A DNA stretch of 21,335 nt from Holosporales bacterium (GTDB lineage: Bacteria > Pseudomonadota > Alphaproteobacteria > BNTO01). The notes beneath the pieces are model-generated. The model was given only the letters and a program-made list of their open reading frames with translations. It did not search any database and was not told the DNA's origin. The translations under genes were made by a program, and so were the position numbers. Below are positions 13,523 through 21,267 of this stretch, piece by piece; within the stretch, counting starts at the first letter, position 1; every line of letters starts with the position of its first letter. Where the stretch lies: positions 1 to 21,335 of the forward strand of contig JAISRQ010000034.1 of the NCBI GenBank assembly GCA_031273545.1, in the 5' to 3' direction.

Positions 13523-14242
13523 TTAATGTTTTTCAGAAATCTGAGAAAGTTTTTCAGAAATCTGAGATTGAACGCCAACCAAATCAGAACTGTTGTCACC
13601 AACGATATCCATTAGTGTTTGCAGCAAACGTATTTTGCTCATTTTTTTTAAATTCGATGTTGAAATTGATGATTTTGCAAACTCAGCCTTATCAACCATA
13701 AGTCTCCTAAACGTAGAAAGCGACGTCCTCCATCCTTCGTCCTCATCAAAGCCTGGGTCGTTCGATATCTTTTGCATCTGCTTATAAAAGTGCCGACTTG
13801 CAGATGAAACACATTTCATTCCGTCAGTCAACTCCTCAAGAACGATGTCCAGTCCACCATATCCGCAACAGCTTAACGGACAACAACTCTTACTTATGAC
13901 CTCCAGCCCAGCCCGAAGTGCATTCGCGTGATCTGGGTTGAACGTCATTAGCCAAAAGTCCTTGTCCGTCCCCGAATAGTTTGTTATGTTGCCCAACCCT
14001 TCTTGAACTTTTTGTAACGGATGCCAAAACGAACCGACGATTCCAGAAACAACAATTTGTTCAAAAAGCAAATCTGATAGCTGGGTTGCAAGTCCAGGGA
14101 TTGGAGTTGCCTCCGACAGACTCGAATTACTGGAATACCCTGCCGCGTTGGCCAAAACAGTGTCGCCAGAATGCCCCGCAACACAAACAGAAGCTGTTAT
14201 CAAAGTTAGATATAGATATTTGTTTAGCATACTCATTTTCAT
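13523..14242 (-). CDS. Exported Cys-containing protein of unknown function
   Basis: This 239-aa protein has a signal peptide (about LNKYLYLTLITASVCVAGHS). A Ser/Asn-rich segment follows, then a helical body with a Cys cluster (SKSCCPLSCCGYGG, about residues 118-131). No family is recognised. Near the C-terminus, LMDIVGDNSSDLVGVQSQIS resembles the repeating motif of the giant exported protein (LIGIYGDTNNSSLFGAIYYL), so the two may be distantly related. The last residues include a 7-aa tandem duplication (SQISEK-x twice). The start may be the second Met at 14236, because GGGGA (14250-14246) is then 9 bases away; it is only 3 bases from ATG 14242. The gene lies between rpsU and ftsQ. Confidence 0.75.
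   Translation of the reverse strand: MKMSMLNKYLYLTLITASVCVAGHSGDTVLANAAGYSSNSSLSEATPIPGLATQLSDLLFEQIVVSGIVGSFWHPLQKVQEGLGNITNYSGTDKDFWLMTFNPDHANALRAGLEVISKSCCPLSCCGYGGLDIVLEELTDGMKCVSSASRHFYKQMQKISNDPGFDEDEGWRTSLSTFRRLMVDKAEFAKSSISTSNLKKMSKIRLLQTLMDIVGDNSSDLVGVQSQISEKLSQISEKH
13528..13567 (-). repeat. 21-bp tandem duplication at the 3' end of the 239-aa gene
   Basis: GTTTTTCAGAAATCTGAGA occurs at 13528-13546 and again at 13549-13567. This gives a 21-bp period and a duplicated heptapeptide at the C-terminus. Each copy contains the inverted repeat TCAGA-AA-TCTGA. Confidence 0.75.
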
Positions 14243-14341
14243 ATTTCCCCGTGAAAGAATTATTTACCCTCTTTATATATTATATTATGAAGTGGTTAAT
14301 ATTTAATTAACGTACTATAATCAAACGCGTGACAACACAAA

Positions 14342-15145
14342 TTATACTGACTTTGTTTTTTTGAGCGCATTCAAATACGCCTTGCCTGAATCCGAATATT
14401 TTAGAATAAGTTTGCTTCCAAAACGCAAATCTATTACGCGAATATCTCCGGACGACGCCTGTCCATCGCGAATTAATTTCTCTAAAACCCTTAACGCTCT
14501 GTCTACGTTTTGCGCAGGAAGCTTGACCTCTACGCCATTATTCAGCTTCAAGTTCCACCGCCGCTCTTGAACGAGCTGCATAGCGGAGATATTCGCGCGA
14601 ACAAGCTTATACGCGTGCAATTTTTGCAATATGCCACACGCTGCTTTCTCTGCGTTGGCCCCAGACAAAATAGGAAGGCCACGAAAACACGGCTCTATTC
14701 TTGTGTCCATTAATGAACCATTTTTATCCACTAAATAAAACTTTTGTCCACTGTGATATATTGCAATCGGCTCGCGCTCAGTTATGAATATATACAACTC
14801 ACCGCTAATTGACCGCCTAACGGATGCTTCACGTACCCAAGCCAATTTTAGAAGGCGTTGCTGAATTTCCTTGAGGTTACATAAAAAGATCGACTGTCCA
14901 GCAGTAACCCCGACTGCAGCAAGGACATCGTCTGAATTGGTGCGAAACCGTCCAAACACAACAACGTCCTTCATGACAAAACCACACTTGGCCGCAATCG
15001 CATGTGGTTGCAGAACGCTAGCGAATTCGCGTGAAATGTTGCTCCACCAAAAATATACAGCGAACGCGAGCGCCACTCCTACACTACTTGTAAAGGCATA
15101 GATGACAAATGTCCGTGATTTTGCTTTTGACTTTTTCTTTCGCAT
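14342..15145 (-). CDS. ftsQ: Cell division protein FtsQ
   Basis: FtsQ is the bitopic inner-membrane divisome protein that links early ring proteins to FtsB/FtsL and septal wall synthesis. This 267-aa copy has a basic cytoplasmic start (MRKKKSKAKSRTF) and one membrane helix at about residues 13-34. A POTRA-like domain follows at about 57-127 (VVVFGRFRTNSDDVLAAVGV, LAWVREASVRRSISGELYIF, TEREPIAIY). The beta domain comes next (KFYLVDKNGSLM, GLPILSGANAEKA, IRVIDLRFGSKLILK). Length and order fit alphaproteobacterial FtsQ. Odd point: in most relatives ftsQ sits in the dcw cluster between ddl and ftsA, but here its neighbours are gyrA and an unknown exported protein. No strong Shine-Dalgarno is seen. 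Confidence 0.88.
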   Translation of the reverse strand: MRKKKSKAKSRTFVIYAFTSSVGVALAFAVYFWWSNISREFASVLQPHAIAAKCGFVMKDVVVFGRFRTNSDDVLAAVGVTAGQSIFLCNLKEIQQRLLKLAWVREASVRRSISGELYIFITEREPIAIYHSGQKFYLVDKNGSLMDTRIEPCFRGLPILSGANAEKAACGILQKLHAYKLVRANISAMQLVQERRWNLKLNNGVEVKLPAQNVDRALRVLEKLIRDGQASSGDIRVIDLRFGSKLILKYSDSGKAYLNALKKTKSV

Positions 15146-15230
15146 GCAAGTACTGAACTCGAATTAGGTCTCCACGTCAAGGAGTCTGACATCTTTTTTT
15201 CTGAGATACACGTTTTTTCTGATAAGAGCT

Positions 15231-15311
15231 AGAATGAATGGAATGCAGACCAGGAATAAAAGAATCACACGACCTGCTCAAAACGCCGCAATCATTTGGA
15301 AAGTGGGCGAA
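15231..15311 (-). repeat. Palindromic repeat family, reverse copy between ftsQ and gyrA
   Basis: GCAGACCAGGAATAAAAGAA, ATCACACGACCTGCTC and CGCCGCAATCATTTGG, followed by AAAGTGGG, align in order with the reverse complement of the copies at 18947-19029 and 21268-21335. It lies just downstream of the gyrA stop. Confidence 0.6.
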
Positions 15312-15344
15312 ACTGCACTGACTTAATTGTCAAAACCACTCGCC

Positions 15345-18053
15345 TCAATCATCAAACTCACTCGCATCATTTGCAACTCGGCTCACTGCAACGACTTTTT
15401 CATTCTCCCCGACTTTAAATATGATGACCCCCTGTGCGGTACGTCGCGTAATGCGAATATCCTTAACAGGACAACGAATCAACTGCCCCAAGTTTGTCAC
15501 AAGCATCACATCGTCGCTTTCCTTCACAGGGAATGACGACACCACGTTGCCGTTACGTTTGTTCATCACTATATTAGCGACCCCTTTCGTCCCACGGTTT
15601 GTCGTCCGATATGCATACGCTGACGTCCTCTTTCCAAACCCGTTTTCGGTCACAGTCAATATAAACTGCTCCTTCTGGGCTAACTCTGCGTATCGTTTAT
15701 CTGAGATTGGCGCAAGCTCATCCTTGTCCCCCATGTCAAACAAATCTGGAAGCCCGTCTGGCTCTGGCGCATTTTCCGCCTTTAACTTTGACGATAAGCG
15801 GTAGTATGCTTCACGCTCTTCTGCAGAAATACTGTTAGAACTAATGATGCTAAGGTTTGTAACCACGTCCCCATCATCCAAGCGAATCGCCCTAACTCCA
15901 TTAGAGTCGCGCCCAGAAAACACACGTATGCTTGTAACAGGAAAACGATTGGCCATCCCACCTGCTGTGGAAATAAACACATCATCCGTCTCGGACGCCA
16001 TCATTACCCCAATCAACAGTTCCCCTTCATCCAAGCGCATAGCCTTCTTTCCGTTGCTTGCAATCCTGGCAAAGTCAGAAAGTTTATTCCGACGAGCATT
16101 TCCCAATGATGTTGCAAAAATCAAGCACTTATCGCTATTATCCTCGTCGTCAGGAACGATTAATACTGTGGATATTTTCTCATTTTCACTAAGAGGAAAC
16201 AAATTCACCATGGCCCTCCCTTTGGATTGCGGTGCACCAAGAGGAAGCTGGTAAGTCTTCAAAGAATAAACTTTGCCAAGAGTTGAGAAGAATAAAATAT
16301 TATTATGAGTATTCGCTACAATAATGTCGTTAACTACGTCCTCTTCTTTTGTACTCATGCCAGCACGACCGCGACCGCCCCGTTTCTGAGAACGGTACGT
16401 ATCCAATGGGACGCGCTTAATGAACCCTTCTAAGCTTACGGTCACGACCATATCTTCGCGCTGAATCAAGTCTTCGTCTTCGCATTCTGCTGCGGAGTTT
16501 TCTATTACCGTGCGGCGAGGCCTGGCATATTTACTTTTTACGTCAGAAAGCTCCCCTCTTATTACATCAAGAATCTTTTCTCGAGAATTCAATAAACCAA
16601 GTAAATGCGCAATTGTATTTGATAACTCAGAGAGTTCGTCATGAATTTTTTGTCGCTCAAGTCCAGTCAACCTATGTAAACGCAGCTCAAGGATTGCATC
16701 CGCTTGGGGAATACTTAACTTATAATATCCTTGTTCTGGATCGTTTAAATCATCAACCAAACTAAGTAACGGAACAATATCCTCCGCATTCCATTTTCGA
16801 TCTAACAGTTGCTGCTTAGCAACAGCCCGATCCGGAGCACTACGGATCAGCAGAATCACTTCATCTAGGTTCGCAAGAGCTGTAGCAAACCCCATTAAAA
16901 CATGTGCCCTCTCGCGCGCGTTCGCTAACTCAAAGCGAGTCCGGCGAAGGACGACATCTTCACGAAACGCCAAAAACGCGCTAAGGATGCTCTTTAAAGA
17001 CAGCTGTTCGGGGCGTCCGTATACGAGAGCTAACATGTTGAAGCTAATGCTCGTTTGAACGGGCGAAAATCTATATAGCTGGTTAAGCACGACATCCGCT
17101 ACGGCATCCTTCTTTAGCTCGACAACAACGCGCACCCCTTCGCGGTCAGATTCATCGCGAATGTTGCTTATGTCCGTGATGATCTTGTCCTTTACCAGGT
17201 CGGCTATGCGCTCGACCATGCGTGCCTTGTTTACTTGGAAGGGGATCTCTGTGATGACGATAGACTCACGGCCGCCACGAATATCCTCGGTGTGAGTTTT
17301 GCTACGGACCATGATTGAACCGCGCCCTGTTTGGTACGCCTTATATATGCCGCCACGCCCCATTATCATTGCGCCAGTAGGAAAGTCCGGGCCTGGAATG
17401 TATTTGATTAATTCTTCGACAGATAAATCTGGGTTGTCTATTAACGCACAACACGCGTCAATTACCTCTCCTAAATTGTGCGTAGGAATATATGTTGCCA
17501 TCCCGACAGCAATTCCGTTTGTTCCGTTTACTAGTAAGTTTGGAAACTTAGCAGGTAAAACGGTAGGTTCTTTTTTCGTATCATCGTAGTTTGGTTGAAA
17601 ATCTACAGTATCGCGATCTATATCATCCAAAAGCTCGCGGGAAATTCGACTTAAGCGCGCCTCTGTATAGCGAGGAGCAGCAGCAGGGTCGCCGTCCATT
17701 GACCCGAAGTTTCCCTGGCCATCAACCAAGGGGATCCCCATATTAAAATCTTGTGCCAAGCGGACCATTGCGTCGTAGATAGCGCTATCGCCGTGAGGAT
17801 GGTATTTTCCCATGACTTCACCGACGACGTTTGCGGATTTTCTGCGCGGCTTATTATAATCGTTACCGATCTCGTTCATTGCGAAAAGGATGCGCCTATG
17901 CACAGGTTTTAGCCCATCACGAACGTCCGGAAGGGCTCGCGACACAATTACACTCATGGCGTAATCTAGGTACGACCCCTTCATCTCGTCTTCAAGAGAC
18001 ACAACTTTTACATCACTCGTTTGCGAAAATAATTCTAAATTTTTTCCTGACAT
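15345..18053 (-). CDS. gyrA: DNA gyrase subunit A
   Basis: GyrA is the DNA breaking and rejoining subunit of the A2B2 gyrase, which introduces negative supercoils. The length of 902 aa is normal for alphaproteobacteria. The catalytic tyrosine is Y129 (AAPRYTEARLS). The quinolone-determining region KYHPHGDSAIYDAMVRLAQ keeps Ser90 and Asp94 (E. coli 83 and 87), so no classical resistance change is visible. The breakage-reunion core continues through GTNGIAVGMATYIPTHNLGE. The C-terminal beta-pinwheel carries the GyrA box near residue 556 (SQKRGGRGRAGM) and repeats such as FSTLGKVYSLKTYQLPLG. An acidic insert (about EPDGLPDLFDMGDKDEL) precedes the last blades, as often in this class. Upstream, 81 bases away on the same strand, is the Sel1 gene. 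Shine-Dalgarno is poor. Confidence 0.98.
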   Translation of the reverse strand: MSGKNLELFSQTSDVKVVSLEDEMKGSYLDYAMSVIVSRALPDVRDGLKPVHRRILFAMNEIGNDYNKPRRKSANVVGEVMGKYHPHGDSAIYDAMVRLAQDFNMGIPLVDGQGNFGSMDGDPAAAPRYTEARLSRISRELLDDIDRDTVDFQPNYDDTKKEPTVLPAKFPNLLVNGTNGIAVGMATYIPTHNLGEVIDACCALIDNPDLSVEELIKYIPGPDFPTGAMIMGRGGIYKAYQTGRGSIMVRSKTHTEDIRGGRESIVITEIPFQVNKARMVERIADLVKDKIITDISNIRDESDREGVRVVVELKKDAVADVVLNQLYRFSPVQTSISFNMLALVYGRPEQLSLKSILSAFLAFREDVVLRRTRFELANARERAHVLMGFATALANLDEVILLIRSAPDRAVAKQQLLDRKWNAEDIVPLLSLVDDLNDPEQGYYKLSIPQADAILELRLHRLTGLERQKIHDELSELSNTIAHLLGLLNSREKILDVIRGELSDVKSKYARPRRTVIENSAAECEDEDLIQREDMVVTVSLEGFIKRVPLDTYRSQKRGGRGRAGMSTKEEDVVNDIIVANTHNNILFFSTLGKVYSLKTYQLPLGAPQSKGRAMVNLFPLSENEKISTVLIVPDDEDNSDKCLIFATSLGNARRNKLSDFARIASNGKKAMRLDEGELLIGVMMASETDDVFISTAGGMANRFPVTSIRVFSGRDSNGVRAIRLDDGDVVTNLSIISSNSISAEEREAYYRLSSKLKAENAPEPDGLPDLFDMGDKDELAPISDKRYAELAQKEQFILTVTENGFGKRTSAYAYRTTNRGTKGVANIVMNKRNGNVVSSFPVKESDDVMLVTNLGQLIRCPVKDIRITRRTAQGVIIFKVGENEKVVAVSRVANDASEFDD

Positions 18054-18134
18054 CTCTTGATTTTGCTCAGTTCTACGAGGAGGGCTCCCCTATTTTTACC
18101 ATTTTTTCGCAAAGAAAGCTACGTCGCGGGGGTA

Positions 18135-18893
18135 TTATTTTATTTTCGTAAAGACGGAATAAAAGCGATTTCTAGCCCCTTTAACTCCATGATTATCCGC
18201 CCGCTTGTAAAAAATCGCCGCATCCGCTAGGTTAACTTCACACCCTCCCGTTCCCAACTCTAAACAGCTCGCATAAGAGTACTCACCAAACGGATTCCTT
18301 TGCGAAGCGGACTTCCTATAGTACTCAACAGCTGCAGCTGGGTCTTTCGCGACGCCAAGTCCATTCTCTAAGCAATATCCATAATGATATTGTCCATAAG
18401 CATTTCCTTGTTCTGCTGACTTTTTGTAATAATTAGCAGCGGCGGACAAATCCACATCAACCCCTTTCCCGTGCTCTAAGCAGTACCCGTAATTATATCC
18501 TCCAAGGGCGCACCCATTATCTGCTGACCGCTTATAGTAACTCGCGGCTTCAGCTAAATCGAGATCTACGCCTATTCCAAGCTCTAAGCAGTAGCCATAA
18601 TGATATTCTCCGTACGCATCACCTTCATCCGCTGCTTTCTTGAAATAATTTGCAGCAGCAACTATATCTTGACGCACCTCTACCCCATATGTCAGGCGGA
18701 AGGCATAATCTAGCTGAGCATTAACAAAGCCTGCATCTGCCCGATCTTTGTAGGGATCGGACGGATCACACAGTTCATCGTCAGAAAAACATACATCAAT
18801 AACTGCTCCGGAAAGAAAATAAAACAAGGCAAAGCAGAGATTTCCGCAGCTAAAACTTTTAATAGGCTTATTATTCATAACGCATCCATACAA
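18135..18893 (-). CDS. Exported Sel1-like repeat protein
   Basis: The protein has 252 aa from ATG 18893, or 247 aa from ATG 18878, which gives a tidier signal peptide (MNNKPIKSFSCGNLCFALFY). About five tandem Sel1/TPR-like repeats of 36 aa fill most of the rest, with the core [AG]EYHYGYCLELGxGVDxDLA followed by AAxYYKKSAD. Three consecutive units share Y-G-Y-C-L-E. Sel1 repeats form alpha-solenoids that hold protein partners, and exported Sel1 proteins often act in envelope stress or host interaction; this is family knowledge, and the partner here is unknown. The repeated Cys in each unit is unusual for an exported solenoid. The gene ends 81 bases before gyrA on the same strand. Confidence 0.88.
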   Translation of the reverse strand: MYGCVMNNKPIKSFSCGNLCFALFYFLSGAVIDVCFSDDELCDPSDPYKDRADAGFVNAQLDYAFRLTYGVEVRQDIVAAANYFKKAADEGDAYGEYHYGYCLELGIGVDLDLAEAASYYKRSADNGCALGGYNYGYCLEHGKGVDVDLSAAANYYKKSAEQGNAYGQYHYGYCLENGLGVAKDPAAAVEYYRKSASQRNPFGEYSYASCLELGTGGCEVNLADAAIFYKRADNHGVKGARNRFYSVFTKIK

Positions 18894-18946
18894 TTAAAAA
18901 AACACAGGTTATTGTAAACACATCTACCGAGTGAAGAAAAGGCATA

Positions 18947-19029
18947 TTAACTCACCAAAAGATTACGGAATTTTGAGGCGAGCAAACGCTTGTGATTATT
19001 TGACTTCTGGTCCGCAATCTGGGGTCCAA
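18947..19029 (+). repeat. Palindromic repeat family, best intergenic copy
   Basis: The left arm is CTCACCAAAAGATTACGG (18951-18968) and the right arm CTGGTCCGCAATCTGGGG (19007-19024). The arms pair as CCA..AGATT.CGG with CCG.AATCT..GG. The middle GCGAGCAAACGCTTGTGATT matches the copies at 19352-19433 and 21171-21252. A more degraded right-arm-like stretch (CTGTCCGCATGATTATTTAA) follows at about 19087-19106. Confidence 0.75.
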
Positions 19030-19148
19030 GATTTGAATAACAAAGACGAAGAAAGTGTAAGGGACTGCTGCATCAAGAATTAGAACCTGTCCGCATGATT
19101 ATTTAAATAGACCCACAGACTTGTTCTTACTCTTTCAACAGACTTTTC

Positions 19149-21059
19149 TTATTTCTTGAGAAGCTTGGTCTGCCTAACTACAGGACGCCGCTTGTTTTTC
19201 ACGCGACGCCTCACTCTACGATTAGGGCGAACCTTCTTCTTCGTAACGTTTGTCGTACGTACAGGTGGTGGAGGGTTTTTTGATACAGAAGGTTGTGGCG
19301 CAGAATAAGGCGGAGTTTTTTTCACACCATCGACTTGCCCCCCACTAGACCCATTCCCCAAAAGATCACGAACTTTTGGAGCAAGCAAACGCGCACGATC
19401 CTTCAATTCTTTGTCCGCAACATTTTGAGCCCCAGAAGTAGCTCCAAGTTTTTTGTCCGGGAATGACTTGATATTCCTCGCTTTTTTGTTTGCGCCTTTC
19501 GACGCGGCTGACCCGTACGATGACGAGGCAAGTGAGCCGAGCGACGGTTGTGCGAGGGCCGTGCTCCTTGAGGATGCGGATGAGGACGCGGAAACTGCAG
19601 AAATCTGAGCAGAAACGGGCACAGAAGATGGTGTAGAAGCGAAGTCATTACCGATGCGAGTTGATGCAGACGCCCTTGCGTTCTTATCTTGATGGGGGTC
19701 AAGGTTCTCTTCCAATATCTGAATAACAGGAGGAAGCGGCTCCCCGACCGGCTCTGGTTGTGGCTCTTCTTTACGCTGAACGATTTGTGGTTCCGGTATT
19801 CGCTGCACCTTTTTTATCAGATTTTTGGATTCCAAAATTTGCCGCTCTGAAACGGTTGTCCATTGCGGAGAAGGGGAAGCCACGACGGTCACGGTCTTTT
19901 TGACTGGAGCTGGTTGCACTTTTATTACTTTTTTGCGTTTTCGGTCGTGCTTTAGCAATTCTTTTTCTCTGGCTTCCTCCTCCAATCGAGATTTTTCCAT
20001 TGCGTTTTCGAATTCTAGCTCTTCTTGTTCCTCCTTAGTCAATACCTTCTGTACACGAGACTCAGATGTTTGAGCAACATTTTTATATTCGACCTCATCA
20101 ACAGCAGCCCTAAATATTTTGTTATTTTCTGTCTTTTCGTTTGGCATTTGCGTCGCTGCAGGCACCGGAGTCCCCGATGAATGCGAACCAAGAGTTGAAT
20201 AATCAGACGTATTCGCTTGATTAGAAGGACCGCAATCATTTAATGAGAGAGTAGACGTAACAGTGGCGACTTTATCCGCGTGTCGAGCTTTTGAACGTTT
20301 TGATTGCGCAGAAACTTCAGCAACCTGTTGCGTCGCACCCAGTTTAGTTGTGGCAAGCGTACCCGCTTGTTGTTCTGGCACTTGCTTAGCTACAGCGACT
20401 GCTGCTGCGCCCGCGGCTCGTTGTTCGGCGGCTCGAGTTGCAACAGCTGCGGCGGCGGCTTCTGCTGCCCGTTGTTCGGCTGCCCGAGTTGCTACAGCTT
20501 CTGCTGCCCGCTGTTCGGCGACTTGCTTCGTTATCGCAGCAGCAACCTCTGCTGCCTTTTGCTCTGCTGCCTTCTGCGCAATGACTTCTGCTTCCTTGAC
20601 GCGTTGCCGAAGCAATTCTGTTTCTTTTTCGACTTCCTTTATTCGCCTATTTAATTCTTCCTCAGCCTGCAGCTTTTCACGTCTAGCTTTTTCCTTCGCT
20701 ATCTCTTCTTCTCTTTTTCTTTGTGCATCCTTTTTTTGGCGTTTGTTATGTGCATCATCCTTTTCTTCATCAAACATCGGATTCTCGTAGTCAACGACTA
20801 TGTTCGGGGAATTTTCCGCATTAATCAAAAGATTGGTCGCTTTGACAGATTCCTCCGACGCACGCCGTGATTTACTCGCCGTTTGTTGTTTTTCCTTGGA
20901 CGGAGTTTGGTCGTACCCATTAGGCATACTTAGTGGAGCCAACGGGATAACCTCGAACTCATTGGGTCCATTATGATCAAACCCCAGCCCAGATTTCACA
21001 AAGTTACATCTTGTACAAATGGCTAAAATCATTAGCGATGAAAAAATTCTTATGTACAA
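19149..21059 (-). CDS. Exported Ala-rich coiled-coil protein with basic C-terminus, unknown function
   Basis: This 636-aa protein begins with a hydrophobic signal segment (YIRIFSSLMILAICTRC); there is no proper lipobox. A long charged and Ala-rich coiled coil follows, at about residues 100-240, with AAEQRAAE units that resemble domain II of TolA. Then come Ser/Pro-rich low-complexity regions, a second short coiled coil, and a very basic tail (KKKVRPNRRVRRRVKNKRR). Residues about 542-569 are encoded by an in-frame copy of the palindromic repeat family. The start is uncertain: the longest form uses TTG 21059, and the nearest in-frame ATG is the tenth codon. No family is recognised. A periplasmic spanning or nucleic-acid/peptidoglycan-binding scaffold is possible. 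Confidence 0.78.
   Translation of the reverse strand: MYIRIFSSLMILAICTRCNFVKSGLGFDHNGPNEFEVIPLAPLSMPNGYDQTPSKEKQQTASKSRRASEESVKATNLLINAENSPNIVVDYENPMFDEEKDDAHNKRQKKDAQRKREEEIAKEKARREKLQAEEELNRRIKEVEKETELLRQRVKEAEVIAQKAAEQKAAEVAAAITKQVAEQRAAEAVATRAAEQRAAEAAAAAVATRAAEQRAAGAAAVAVAKQVPEQQAGTLATTKLGATQQVAEVSAQSKRSKARHADKVATVTSTLSLNDCGPSNQANTSDYSTLGSHSSGTPVPAATQMPNEKTENNKIFRAAVDEVEYKNVAQTSESRVQKVLTKEEQEELEFENAMEKSRLEEEAREKELLKHDRKRKKVIKVQPAPVKKTVTVVASPSPQWTTVSERQILESKNLIKKVQRIPEPQIVQRKEEPQPEPVGEPLPPVIQILEENLDPHQDKNARASASTRIGNDFASTPSSVPVSAQISAVSASSSASSRSTALAQPSLGSLASSSYGSAASKGANKKARNIKSFPDKKLGATSGAQNVADKELKDRARLLAPKVRDLLGNGSSGGQVDGVKKTPPYSAPQPSVSKNPPPPVRTTNVTKKKVRPNRRVRRRVKNKRRPVVRQTKLLKK
19352..19433 (+). 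repeat. Palindromic repeat family, copy inside the coding region of the 636-aa protein
   Basis: CATTCCCCAAAAGATCACGA (19352-19371), GGAGCAAGCAAACGCGCACG, and TTGTCCGCAACATTTTGAGC with CCC (19411-19433) match the intergenic copies at 18947 and 21268 along the full 82 bp. Read on the minus strand it is in frame and adds a helical basic peptide (NVADKELKDRARLLAPKVRD). This is the same behaviour as Rickettsia palindromic elements in genes. Confidence 0.72.
20380..20590 (-). repeat. Tandem repeats coding the AAEQRAAE coiled coil
   Basis: Units starting near GCTGCCCGTTGTTCGGC recur at about 20413, 20464, 20503 and 20551. Their lengths alternate between about 39 and 48-51 bp. They encode Ala/Glu/Arg heptad-like units (residues about 157-226), and copy number could vary by recombination. 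Confidence 0.65.
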
Positions 21060-21170
21060 AGGCGCATCCCAAAACAGCCCTCTCTTAGCAAAAATGGTAC
21101 CATGTTTAATAAACCGTTAATATAGGGGGAAAGGACAAATGAATCTATTTTTTTTCATTTCAATGTAGAC

Positions 21171-21252
21171 CCACTCCCAAAATATTGCTGACGGCAAGAC
21201 AGAACAAACGCGTGCGATTCTTAACGACTATATCTGCCAGCATCTCCCCATA
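21171..21252 (+). repeat. Palindromic repeat family, first of two tandem copies
   Basis: The left arm ACTCCCAAAATATTGCTGAC (21173-21192) is the same as at 1564. The middle AACAAACGCGTGCGATTC matches 19352-19433. The right arm is degraded (CTGCCAGCATCTCCCCA). Confidence 0.65.
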
Positions 21253-21267
21253 AATGCGTCCTAAACC

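Noticed and set aside
18062..18110. Another palindromic-repeat copy between the Sel1 gene and gyrA (GGGCTCCCCTATTTTTACC)
   Set aside because: Only a left-arm-like stretch is seen, without the CTGGTCCGCAAT arm or the middle; chance cannot be excluded.
20380..20590. CRISPR-like direct repeats
   Set aside because: Units are Ala-rich codon repeats of uneven length with no unique spacers, inside a coding region.
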